Assembly (NCBI GenBank): GCA_016186905.1
Contig: JACPKS010000002.1
Location: forward strand, 1 to 32,358
DNA length: 32,358 bases
Source: Deltaproteobacteria bacterium
Lineage (GTDB): Bacteria; Bdellovibrionota; UBA1018; UBA923
Direction: 5' to 3'
Of this stretch, positions 8,181-15,762 are shown piece after piece. Under the pieces are notes generated by a model. The model ran no database searches and was not told the DNA's origin. It was given only the letters and a program-made list of their open reading frames with translations. The position numbers were made by a program, and so were the translations under genes. How positions within the stretch are numbered: the stretch's first letter is position 1; each line of letters starts with the position of its first letter.

Positions 8181-9143
8181 ATGAAGCATAAATATACTCT
8201 GCTCTCAATTCTCGCATTTGGGACCGTTCTTTGCGCGTGCCACATGCCGGGCATCACCAAGGACGTGGAGCCGGCCTCATTCGACATCGTTCCGGTGACC
8301 GCTCCCACAGTCAGCACCTATGAGGCGCAGGACGTGCTTTTGAGCAACAATAAGATGTTTCTCTGGCGCGACGATATGTCGAGCGCGCATGTCGCTACCG
8401 CTCAGCGCGTCTCGCGCGAGCTGGACGCGCTTGACGAGCGCGCTTTTCCGCTCAGTAACCGCAAATTCAAGCTCGAAAAAGATTTCGAGCCGGTTCAGAG
8501 GAAACTGCGCGCCGCGAACGGCCGCTTGAGCTTCATCCAGACCCGCACGGCCAAACTCAACAAAGACAGGGAGGCGGAACTGCAAAAGCCCGAACCGTCG
8601 CAGGATAAAATCAGGAAAATCGACGAGGAGCTGGCCTCGCTGCAAAATGAAAAACCGGCCCGCGAAGCGGAAAAGGCTGAAGCGGAGCAGGTGTTGAAAC
8701 CCGTTCAAGAGGAGATCTCAAAGATCGATGAGCAGCTTTTGGACATCGAACGGAGCGGTACCGTGAAGGTGCGCGAAATCAGCGACGCCGTAGTATGGTT
8801 TCAGGATCAGGATCTGACGACCGTATCCTTTCGCAGGGAAGAAGATGGAAGCCTCTATGTCGCCATCACCGACTGGAAGCTTTCCGAAAACGAAGCAGCC
8901 AAGTCGTTTTCCACCGCCGACGGCACCATTCGAAACGTAAAATACGTTCCGAGAGGCGGGATATACGAATTCGAGGTTGCTGACGAGAACACCACATATT
9001 GGTTCAAGGTCTCGCGCTTCCGCCCAAATGACCCGTTCGGCCGCATGATCTTCACCGGAGACCTTGAAAAGCGCGAATTGCTCGAAAACGGCGCCACAAA
9101 AGTCACAAAAGGTATCGCGAAGTTCATTGATCGGAAGAACTAA
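8181..9143 (+). CDS. Coiled-coil lipoprotein
   Basis: The ATG at 8181 follows GAGG and encodes a lipoprotein signal (MKHKYTLLSILAFGTVLCAC) with lipobox LCAC; the lipidated Cys is residue 20. Residues about 70-195 are rich in Lys, Glu and Leu with heptad character (KLEKDFEPVQRKLRAANGRL, KIRKIDEELASLQNEK, EAEKAEAEQVLKPVQEEISK), so an alpha-helical hairpin or coiled coil is likely. From about residue 200 the protein turns beta-rich (VSFRREEDGSLYVAITDWKL, GGIYEFEVADENTTYWFKVS). The gene ends 12 bp before the convergent ugd stop codon. As third gene of the 6095-9143 unit it may anchor or bridge the barrel and the periplasmic partner, which is inference. No family recognised. Confidence 0.78.
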   Translation: MKHKYTLLSILAFGTVLCACHMPGITKDVEPASFDIVPVTAPTVSTYEAQDVLLSNNKMFLWRDDMSSAHVATAQRVSRELDALDERAFPLSNRKFKLEKDFEPVQRKLRAANGRLSFIQTRTAKLNKDREAELQKPEPSQDKIRKIDEELASLQNEKPAREAEKAEAEQVLKPVQEEISKIDEQLLDIERSGTVKVREISDAVVWFQDQDLTTVSFRREEDGSLYVAITDWKLSENEAAKSFSTADGTIRNVKYVPRGGIYEFEVADENTTYWFKVSRFRPNDPFGRMIFTGDLEKRELLENGATKVTKGIAKFIDRKN

Positions 9144-9155
9144 CCCAAACGTTCA

Positions 9156-10463
9156 TTACGGCCTGCCGACGCCGTAGTAGCTGAATCCCAAGTCCCGCAG
9201 CTGCTGCGGGTCGTAGATGTTGCGGCCGTCGAAAATCACCGGCGATTTGAGCAGCGACTTCACGCGGTCGAAGTCGGGATTGCGGAATTCGTTCCATTCG
9301 GTGACGAGCGCCAGGGCATCGGCGCCTTCAAGAGCGGTGTAGGGGTTATCGACGAAACGCACTGAGGAGCCGACGGGCAGGTGCTTTTTCGCCTCGCCCA
9401 TCGCGATGGGATCGTACGCGCGGATTTCGACGCCGGCCTTCAGCAGCCTGTCGATGATCACGAGGCTTGGAGCCTCGCGCATGTCATCGGTGTTGGGCTT
9501 GAACGACAACCCCCAGAGCGCGACGGTTTTTCCTTTGAGCGCGCGATTGAAGTGCTTTTCGATCTTCGAGAAGATGAACGTCTTCTGCTTTTCGTTCACG
9601 CGCTCGGCGGCCTCGACGATCTGCAGCTCCATTCCGTTGTTCTTCGCGGTCTTCACCAGCGCCTTTACGTCTTTTGGAAAACACGAGCCGCCGTAACCAA
9701 CGCCCGCGTACAGAAAATGGCGCCCGATGCGCGAATCGGTCGTAATCCCCTTGCGCACGCTTTCGACGTCGGCGCCGACGAGCTCGCAGAGATCGGCGAT
9801 CTCGTTGATGAACGAGATCTTCGTCGCGAGAAAACAGTTGGCCGCGTATTTCGTCATTTCGGCCGAGACGTTGCTCATCCACACGATGGGATTTCCCTGG
9901 CGCACGAACGGCGCGTAGAGTTTCGCCATCGTTTTGTAGACGCTTTCTTCCGCGGTGCCGATCACGACGCGATCGGGCTTCAAAAAGTCGTCGATCGCGG
10001 TTCCTTCCTTCAAAAATTCGGGATTGGAAACGACGTCGAACGTCTGGTTGGTTTTCGCGCGGATGACTTGATCGAGCTTCGCCGCGGTACCCACGGGCAC
10101 GGTCGATTTGTTCACGATGATCTTGTAGCCGTTGAGATTGCCGGCGATGGTTTCGCCGGCCTTCATGAAAAGATCGAGATCGGCCGAGCCGTCGAACGAC
10201 GAAGGCGTTCCGACCGCGATGAATACGATCTCGGACTTGCGGATCGACGCCGGGCCGTCCGTCGAGAAGGCGAGGCGGCCTTCTTTCGTGTTGCGCACGA
10301 CGAGCTCCTGAAGGCCGGGCTCGTAGATCGGGATGTCGCCGCGATTGAGGCGGTCGATCTTCTCTTTGTTCAAATCGACGCAGACGACTTCGCTGCCGTT
10401 TTCGGCAAAGCACGTGCCGGCCACGAGACCGACGTATCCAGTTCCAAGAACGCAGATTTTCAT
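9156..10463 (-). CDS. ugd: UDP-glucose 6-dehydrogenase
   Basis: The enzyme oxidises UDP-glucose to UDP-glucuronate with two NAD+, supplying acidic sugars for LPS, capsule or lipid modification in the cytoplasm. The 435-residue product is full length. The N-terminal NAD-binding motif GTGYVGLVAG is at residues 7-16. IPIYEPGLQELV follows at 44-55 and NPEFLKEGTAIDDF at 147-160. The catalytic Cys261 lies in GVGYGGSCFPKD, and the C-terminal UDP-binding domain has ALWGLSFKPNTDDMREAPS. The ATG at 10461-10463 is preceded on the minus strand by GGAGG. It is divergent from the WaaE-like gene, with 51 bp between starts. Identity is certain; the pathway it feeds is inferred from the neighbouring glycosyltransferases. 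Confidence 0.96.
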   Translation of the reverse strand: MKICVLGTGYVGLVAGTCFAENGSEVVCVDLNKEKIDRLNRGDIPIYEPGLQELVVRNTKEGRLAFSTDGPASIRKSEIVFIAVGTPSSFDGSADLDLFMKAGETIAGNLNGYKIIVNKSTVPVGTAAKLDQVIRAKTNQTFDVVSNPEFLKEGTAIDDFLKPDRVVIGTAEESVYKTMAKLYAPFVRQGNPIVWMSNVSAEMTKYAANCFLATKISFINEIADLCELVGADVESVRKGITTDSRIGRHFLYAGVGYGGSCFPKDVKALVKTAKNNGMELQIVEAAERVNEKQKTFIFSKIEKHFNRALKGKTVALWGLSFKPNTDDMREAPSLVIIDRLLKAGVEIRAYDPIAMGEAKKHLPVGSSVRFVDNPYTALEGADALALVTEWNEFRNPDFDRVKSLLKSPVIFDGRNIYDPQQLRDLGFSYYGVGRP

Positions 10464-10514
10464 GAGTAGACCTCCGGAAGAGTGTGCACTAGAAATAGCG
10501 TTTCCCCTGAAAAA

Positions 10515-11285
10515 ATGTCAATGTATACCCGAATGCTTTCCGCGACCGTGATCGCCTTAAACGAGGAAAAAGATCTGCCGCGCTGCCTTGAAAGCCTCAA
10601 GTTCGCCGACGAGGTCATCGTCGTCGACTCGGGAAGCGCCGATCGCACCGTCGAGATCGCGAAAGCCATGGGCGCGCGCGTGGTGGTTGAACCCTGGCAC
10701 GGCTACGGAGCGCAGAAAAACTTCGCGATGCGGCAGGCGCGCAACCCCTGGGTGTTGAACCTCGACGCCGATGAGGTCGTGACCGAGCGGCTTCGCGAGG
10801 AGATTCTTCGCGAGATCCGATCCGAAAAACCCGCAAGCGGCTACGCGGTCGCGCGCAAGACCTTCTACATGGGCCGCTGGATTCGCTACGGCGGCTGGTA
10901 CCCGAACTACGTCACGCGGCTCGCGAGAAAAGACCGCTCTTCGTGGAGCGAGCCCAACGTTCACGAAGAGCTGAAAATCGAAGGCGAGACGCGCAAGCTC
11001 CGCGAGCCTCTGCTGCACTACACGTTTTACGATATCGCCGACCAGGTGCGCACCAACATCCGCTATGCCGAGCAGGGAGCGGCCGATCTGCGCGAAAAAG
11101 GAAAACGTCCGAGTGTGGTCAAACTTCTCGTGAAGCCGTTCGCGAAATTTCTCGAGACCTATCTGTTTAAACTGGGATTTCTCGACGGGCTTCCGGGCTT
11201 CATGATCTCGGTCAACGCCGCTTACAGCGTGTTCATGAAGCACGCGTTCCTGATCGAGAGGATGCGTCCGAAGGATCTTCCGTGA
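10515..11285 (+). CDS. GT2 glycosyltransferase, WaaE/KdtX-like
   Basis: The protein carries MLSATVIALNEEKDLPRCLE, ADEVIVVDSGSADRTVEIAK and WVLNLDADEVVTERLREEIL. The DAD motif is the metal site, and the GT2 architecture is that of LPS core glucosyltransferases of the WaaE/KdtX group (about 255 residues). The downstream KTFYMGRWIRYGGWYPNYVT and NVHEELKIEG segments are also typical of that group. I place the start at the ATG at 10515; ATGs at 10521 and 10533 are equally possible and none has a clear ribosome binding site. The C-terminus has hydrophobic helices (KFLETYLFKLGFLDGLPGFM), consistent with membrane association. It probably adds a hexose to the inner core; donor unproven. Confidence 0.85.
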   Translation: MSMYTRMLSATVIALNEEKDLPRCLESLKFADEVIVVDSGSADRTVEIAKAMGARVVVEPWHGYGAQKNFAMRQARNPWVLNLDADEVVTERLREEILREIRSEKPASGYAVARKTFYMGRWIRYGGWYPNYVTRLARKDRSSWSEPNVHEELKIEGETRKLREPLLHYTFYDIADQVRTNIRYAEQGAADLREKGKRPSVVKLLVKPFAKFLETYLFKLGFLDGLPGFMISVNAAYSVFMKHAFLIERMRPKDLP

Positions 11286-11292
11286 GTCCCGC

Positions 11293-12003
11293 ATGAATGC
11301 GCCGCGCGTGAAGGTTCTCGTCATCGACAACACGATCGACCGGCCCTTCAAGCTTGCCGCCGATTTCAGGCGCTTTCTCGCGCCGGCCGAGATCCACGTT
11401 CGGCGCGGGCCCCAGCGCGATTTTCCGGGCGATGTTTCCGCCTACACGCACCTCCTCCTCACGGGGAGCAAAACGTCATGTTCCGACCGCTCCAAATGGG
11501 TCGAGCGCGAAATGGAGCTGGCGCGCACGATGGCGGAGGAGGGAAAGCCGGTCTTGGGCGTTTGCTTCGGCCATCAGATTCTCGCGCGCGCGTTCGGGGG
11601 GGCGGCGTGCGTTCGAGCGGCGGCGAAGCCCGAGCTCGGATGGTGCGAGGTTTGCCGCGTCGGAGGTCCGTCGGTCGAATCTCTCTTGAGCGGCTTGCCT
11701 TCCCGGTTTTACACCTTCCAATCCCACATGGATGAAGTCGCGAGGCTCCCCGGGAAATTCGTCGCCACGGCGACGAGCGAACGTTGCGCGATCCAGGCGT
11801 TCCGGCACGAGCGGCTTCCCATCTTCGGAATCCAGTTCCATCCCGAAAAAAAACTCGAAGAGGGCCAGGCGTCGATCGAAGCGAGGCGCGGCACCATCCC
11901 GGAGGATTGCATTTTCAACACCAGTCGGGCAAAGTCGGTTTATTCCGATCATGTTGCCGACGTCATCTTCAGGAATTTCCTTGAGCAAGAGTCAGCCCGG
12001 TAA
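11293..12003 (+). CDS. Class I glutamine amidotransferase-like protein
   Basis: This is a stand-alone GATase1 domain of 236 residues. The nucleophile elbow GVCFGHQ contains Cys91, and the His-Glu pair is in GIQFHPEKK (His183, Glu185). The oxyanion strand is HLLLTGSKTS near residue 53. Class I domains hydrolyse glutamine and pass ammonia to a synthase partner, while stand-alone members can act as gamma-glutamyl hydrolases or on small peptides. No synthase partner is encoded next to it. It starts 7 bp after the glycosyltransferase and overlaps the following membrane-protein gene by 23 bp, which suggests an envelope-linked role, but the substrate is unknown. Confidence 0.85.
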   Translation: MNAPRVKVLVIDNTIDRPFKLAADFRRFLAPAEIHVRRGPQRDFPGDVSAYTHLLLTGSKTSCSDRSKWVEREMELARTMAEEGKPVLGVCFGHQILARAFGGAACVRAAAKPELGWCEVCRVGGPSVESLLSGLPSRFYTFQSHMDEVARLPGKFVATATSERCAIQAFRHERLPIFGIQFHPEKKLEEGQASIEARRGTIPEDCIFNTSRAKSVYSDHVADVIFRNFLEQESAR

Positions 12004-13009
12004 CGCCGGCGCAGCCGCCGCGTCCAAGCCCGCGGGTCACCCGCTTCGCGTGGCGCTGAACGCCGGCAAGTTCGCCGTTACTTTCGGGATTCTCTATTAC
12101 CTTTACGCCAATGGGATGCTCGACTTCTCGCGCGTGCAGGGCGTGCTGACCAACGCTCCCGTCGTCACCGCCGTTTTCGCGATCTTCATCGTCTGCGCGC
12201 TGGCCGGAGTGCTGCGCTGGCAGCTTCTGTTGCACGGGCAGGGCCTTCCGCTGCATTTTCGCGCGGCCGTTCAACTCACCATGATCGGGATTTTCTTCAA
12301 CACGGCCATTCCCGGAGCGGTGAGCGGCGATCTCATCAAAGGGTATTACGTCGTCCGTCGCCAGCCCGAAGGGCGCGGGCGCGTGCGCGCGTTCACCACG
12401 CTTCTGCTGGATCGGTTGCTCGGGCTCTCCGCGCTCGTGTTCGTCTCGTTTTTCGCGATGGTTTTCAATCTCAGGAGCATGCTTGCCAATCCGTCGCTCA
12501 GGCACCTTTGCGGACTGATCAGCCTGCTCTGGGTCGGCGTCGCCGTTTTTTACGCATTCGTTCTCTTGAAGTCGCCGGTCGCGCGCAAGCTCCAGAAGCT
12601 GCTGCCGCGCCTGCCGTTCGGCGAGATTTTCGTGAAGTTCTTCAACGCGGTGAAGGCCTATGAGAGCTGCCGGCATTTGATGGTCCGCGGCTTTTTCATT
12701 TCAGTGGCGATCCATCTCGCCATCATATCCTCGTTCATTCTCCTCGCGAAAGCGCTCGGGGGATTCGAGACGGTGCCGCTCGCGAAGTTCTTCTTTCTCG
12801 TTCCGTTCGGCCTTCTCGTGACCGCCATTCCGATCGCGCCCGCGGGGCTGGGCACTGGACACGCCGCGTTTCTCGGCCTGTTTCATCTCGTCGGGTCCAG
12901 GGCCGGCGCCGATCTTTTTACCGCCTACGTCAGCTTTCAGATTCTCATGAGCCTCATCGGCGGCATCTTTTACATGTACTACCGCGGCCATCAGACTAAA
13001 ACGGCTTGA
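11981..13009 (+). CDS. UPF0104/LPG-synthase-TM-type flippase-like membrane protein
   Basis: The frame is open from 11732, but the upstream part overlaps the amidotransferase and lacks protein character. I choose the TTG at 11981, which has AGGA six bases upstream and gives a 342-residue product; an ATG at 11951 is the alternative. The sequence is strongly hydrophobic with about seven to eight membrane segments (FAVTFGILYYLYANGML, VVTAVFAIFIVCALAGVL, LVFVSFFAMVFNL, FFLVPFGLLVTAIPIAPAGL). It carries the family signatures FFNTAIPGAVSGDLIKGYYV and PIAPAGLGTGHAAFLGLF. Relatives include the membrane part of lysylphosphatidylglycerol synthase and lipid or glycolipid flippase-like proteins of the inner membrane. 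Next to UDP-glucose dehydrogenase and a core glycosyltransferase it plausibly moves a lipid-linked precursor, which is inference. Confidence 0.82.
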   Translation: MSKSQPGNAGAAAASKPAGHPLRVALNAGKFAVTFGILYYLYANGMLDFSRVQGVLTNAPVVTAVFAIFIVCALAGVLRWQLLLHGQGLPLHFRAAVQLTMIGIFFNTAIPGAVSGDLIKGYYVVRRQPEGRGRVRAFTTLLLDRLLGLSALVFVSFFAMVFNLRSMLANPSLRHLCGLISLLWVGVAVFYAFVLLKSPVARKLQKLLPRLPFGEIFVKFFNAVKAYESCRHLMVRGFFISVAIHLAIISSFILLAKALGGFETVPLAKFFFLVPFGLLVTAIPIAPAGLGTGHAAFLGLFHLVGSRAGADLFTAYVSFQILMSLIGGIFYMYYRGHQTKTA

Positions 13010-13080
13010 CGTACTGTTTGCGCGCGATATGCTGAATTCGCATAAATCGAAGTTATCCCACGGTAAGGACGGAGACGTAG

Positions 13081-13770
13081 ATGGAACTTTCGCACCGGTT
13101 TTTGATCGCCAACAACGGGCCCGACAAGGGCGAGCTCATCGCGAACGTTTTGCTGAAGCGCATCGAGGTGCTGACGGCGTTCGACGGCGAAGAGGCGATC
13201 GCGGTCGCGCGCAAGGAGTGTCCGGACGCGATTCTGCTCGATGAGGCCGTGTCGAAAATCGACGGGATATCGGCGTGCCGGATTCTCCGCGACGACAGCG
13301 CTACCCGCGACATTCCGATCGTTCTGCTGACCTCGTTGGACGATTCTGCAAGCCGGCTCGAGGCTTATGAAAACGGCGTCGACGACTGCATTCAACGCCC
13401 GTATCTCTTCGACGAACTTCTCGCGCGGGTGCTCTCGAAGATCCGCCGATTCGGCCGGCGCGCGAAACCCAGCGCCGTCATTACGTGCGGAAATCTTCAG
13501 ATGCATACCGACAGCCTCGAAACCCGGGTCGCCGGAAAGGTCGTCGACGTCAGCGTTCTTGAGTTCAAACTTCTGAAGTTTTTCGTCGAGAACCGCGACC
13601 GGGTGCTTGATCGTGAAATCATTTTGCGCGCTGTTTGGAAGGACGAACCCGTCAACGCACGCACGGTGGATACGCATATCTTTTTGCTTCGGAAAGAACT
13701 GAAGGGCGCCGACTATCACGTCTCGACGATCTACGGCGCGGGGTACATCTTCAAAAAGCGCTTCGATTAA
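13081..13770 (+). CDS. OmpR/PhoB-family response regulator with degenerate receiver pocket
   Basis: The 229-residue protein has a receiver domain (residues 1-122) and a winged-helix DNA-binding domain (about 130-229, with VSVLEFKLLKFFVENRDRVL, VDTHIFLLRKEL and STIYGAGYIFKKRF). The phospho-acceptor Asp54 (AILLDEAV) and the switch Thr84 (VLLTSLDD) are kept. The acidic pair that binds Mg2+ is Asn11-Asn12 (FLIANNGPD), and the conserved Lys of the usual TKPF motif is Arg106 (CIQRPYLFDEL). Such a pocket may not be phosphorylated normally, so the protein may act independently of a kinase. GGAG precedes the ATG with good spacing. No histidine kinase gene lies nearby. Its stop codon shares bases with that of the convergent orphan gene. 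Confidence 0.9.
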   Translation: MELSHRFLIANNGPDKGELIANVLLKRIEVLTAFDGEEAIAVARKECPDAILLDEAVSKIDGISACRILRDDSATRDIPIVLLTSLDDSASRLEAYENGVDDCIQRPYLFDELLARVLSKIRRFGRRAKPSAVITCGNLQMHTDSLETRVAGKVVDVSVLEFKLLKFFVENRDRVLDREIILRAVWKDEPVNARTVDTHIFLLRKELKGADYHVSTIYGAGYIFKKRFD

Positions 13771-14261
13771 GCCGCGGAGCCGCTGTCGTACGCCTTTTTT
13801 CTCAACTTCTCTTTGGCTTTCTTCGAGGCTTCCTCGCGTTCCTGCCGGATCTCGTCGGCTTCTTCCGTATCGGTATTGATGATCGAGCCTACGACACGGA
13901 TCTTCCGGCGGATCTGCCCGTCAAGGACGCGCTGGTATTCGCGCGTTCCGATTTTCTGCCCCGTCTTCCTGGACGTTTTTTTACAGAACGCGAGGATGCG
14001 TAAAACGAGCTCGAGCCAGTTCGCGGGTTCCTTGCCGCGAACATCGAGTGCTTCGGCGACCTGGGCCGCCGCCGCTTCGGCTTCGGCCACGGCTTGGATT
14101 CGCTCCAGGGGCGGAATCGGCTTGGTGGAGGGTTCCTCCCCCCCGCGCTTGAATTTGAGGAGCTGAAACTTTTTGGAAGTCTCTTGCTCAGGATGGCCGA
14201 TTCGAATGGGCCGAAAGTATCTGAGGAGGGACTTACCAACTTTTTGCGAGGTCGAGGGCAT
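13767..14261 (-). CDS. Orphan basic, charged protein
   Basis: I start at the ATG at 14259-14261, which has an excellent AAAGGAGG six bases upstream; in-frame ATGs further upstream lack one. The 164-residue product has no signal peptide or membrane segment. It opens with basic residues (MPSTSQKVGKSLLRYFRPIR) and has an Ala/Glu-rich helix at about residues 54-72 (IQAVAEAEAAAAQVAEAL). A more hydrophobic patch (WLELVLRILAFCKK) lies near residue 85. It finishes with a long charged helix (EIRQEREEASKKAKEKLRKK). I do not recognise a family. The gene converges on the response regulator gene with a 4-base overlap. An adaptor or nucleic-acid-binding role would fit the composition but is not shown. Confidence 0.68.
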   Translation of the reverse strand: MPSTSQKVGKSLLRYFRPIRIGHPEQETSKKFQLLKFKRGGEEPSTKPIPPLERIQAVAEAEAAAAQVAEALDVRGKEPANWLELVLRILAFCKKTSRKTGQKIGTREYQRVLDGQIRRKIRVVGSIINTDTEEADEIRQEREEASKKAKEKLRKKAYDSGSAA

Positions 14262-14571
14262 GAAAGCCTCCTTTGCATGCATCACGTTTGCACGCAGGAA
14301 GCCCCTTACGCGGTATCGGGTTAACGCGAAGCGACCGATCCGGTCGCCATGGCCGTAAAAGACTCTACTCAAACCCTGTGTAAACTACTTCTCAAAACAC
14401 ACTATTTACATTAGGCTTATCGGCAAACGCTATTCTAACTTTAGCGAAAAATCATCGAAAAGACTAAGAATATTAATTGATCAATAAAATCGGTTAATTC
14501 CGAATTGATTTATTGACACACGCGGGTGCGCGATGTTATTCCACGTCACACATCGAAAGGGGCCCCCATTT
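14262..14571. other. A+T-rich divergent intergenic region
   Basis: These 310 bp separate the orphan gene (minus) from the oxoamine synthase gene (plus). No convincing coding region is visible. The right half is strongly A+T-rich. It holds the palindrome ATTGATCAAT (14476-14485) and a loose inverted repeat, TCAATAAA (14481-14488) with TTTATTGA (14509-14516), just upstream of a probable promoter. Confidence 0.5.
14513..14539 (+). promoter_or_regulatory. Probable promoter of the oxoamine synthase operon
   Basis: A perfect -35 hexamer TTGACA lies at 14513-14518. The best -10 candidate is TGTTAT (14534-14539) with a short 15-bp spacer. The ribosome binding site GAAAGGGG (14555-14562) and ATG (14572) follow. 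The right arm of an imperfect inverted repeat overlaps the -35, so repressor control is possible. Confidence 0.4.
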
Positions 14572-15762
14572 ATGAGTATGGATCTTTTTGAAAAGTGCCG
14601 CACGTTCGAGGATGCAAAGTTTCTCTTAAACGCGGGTGTTTACCCATTCTTCCGGCCCATCGAAAGCTCCACGGGAGCCACGGTGATAACGCATGGCGCC
14701 AGGCGCGTCATGATCGGCTCCAACAACTATCTGGGCCTGACGCATCATCCTCGCGTGAAGGAAGCCGCCAAGAAAGCCATCGATCACTACGGTACGGGCT
14801 GCACCGGATCGCGCTTTCTCAACGGAAACCTCAGCAGCCACGAAGAGCTCGAAGAGCGTCTGGCGAAGTTTCTCGGAAAAGAGGCCTGCCTCGTTTTTTC
14901 GACGGGATTTCTCGCGAACCAAGGCGCGCTTTCCTGCCTCATCGGCCGTAACGACGCGATCTTCTCGGATCGTGAAAATCACGCCTCCATCATCGAGGGC
15001 ACTCGCTTGGCCCTTGGCGACACGATTCGCTACGCGCACAACGACGTGGATTCGCTCGACCGCGTGCTCGACGAGAAGAGAAGCCAGTACGAAGGCGCGC
15101 TCATCGTCGCCGACGGCGTGTTCTCGATGTCGGGCGACATCGTCGATCTGCCGGGCCTCGTTCGCATGGCGAGCAAGCACAACTGCAAGCTCTACATCGA
15201 CGATGCCCACAGCCTCGGCGTGCTGGGCGAGAGGGGGCGCGGAACCGGCGCGCATTTCAAGCTTACCGACGAGATTGACCTCATCATGGGGACGTTCTCG
15301 AAGAGCTTCGCCTCGATCGGCGGGTTCATCGCCGGAGATACCGACACTATCCATTACATCAAGCACAAGGCGCGCACCTTCATGTTCAGCGCCGCGATGC
15401 CGCCTGCGGCGGTCGCGACGGTGCTCGAGTGCCTGAACGTCGCGCAAGACGAGCCTGAGATATTCGTAAACCTCTGGAAGAACGCGCGCAAGATGAAGCG
15501 CGAGTTCACGGCGATGGGATACAACACGATGAACAGCCAGACTCCCATTATTCCCGTCATGATCGGCGACGAGATGAAGACGTTCGCGTTCACCAAGGCG
15601 CTTTACGAGAGCGGCGTGTTCGCGACGCCGGTCGTGAAGCCCGCGGCACCCGAAGGCCAGGCGCTGATCCGCACGAGCTATATGGCCACTCACACGGATC
15701 AGGACCTCGATTACGTGCTCGAGGTTTTCCGTAAACTAGGTAAAGCGTTCGAGGTGATTTGA
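14572..15762 (+). CDS. Alpha-oxoamine synthase, probable serine palmitoyltransferase
   Basis: This PLP enzyme condenses an amino acid with an acyl-CoA or acyl-ACP. The ATG at 14572 follows AAAGGGG and gives 396 residues. Visible motifs are GSNNYLGLTHHP (50-60), GTGCTGSRFLNGNLSSHEEL (74-93), the PLP-stacking His138 (ENHAS), DDAHSLGVLG (210-219, PLP-binding Asp and His) and the Schiff-base Lys244 (GTFSKSFAS). The family includes 8-amino-7-oxononanoate synthase, glycine C-acetyltransferase, 5-aminolevulinate synthase and serine palmitoyltransferase. No biotin genes are present. The next gene, overlapping by one base, resembles bacterial ceramide synthase, so I favour serine palmitoyltransferase making 3-ketosphinganine. 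Oxoamine synthase is certain; substrate choice is inferred. Confidence 0.85.
   Translation: MSMDLFEKCRTFEDAKFLLNAGVYPFFRPIESSTGATVITHGARRVMIGSNNYLGLTHHPRVKEAAKKAIDHYGTGCTGSRFLNGNLSSHEELEERLAKFLGKEACLVFSTGFLANQGALSCLIGRNDAIFSDRENHASIIEGTRLALGDTIRYAHNDVDSLDRVLDEKRSQYEGALIVADGVFSMSGDIVDLPGLVRMASKHNCKLYIDDAHSLGVLGERGRGTGAHFKLTDEIDLIMGTFSKSFASIGGFIAGDTDTIHYIKHKARTFMFSAAMPPAAVATVLECLNVAQDEPEIFVNLWKNARKMKREFTAMGYNTMNSQTPIIPVMIGDEMKTFAFTKALYESGVFATPVVKPAAPEGQALIRTSYMATHTDQDLDYVLEVFRKLGKAFEVI

Noticed and set aside
9381..10469. 362-codon plus-strand frame
   Set aside because: It is antisense to ugd and has no recognisable protein features.
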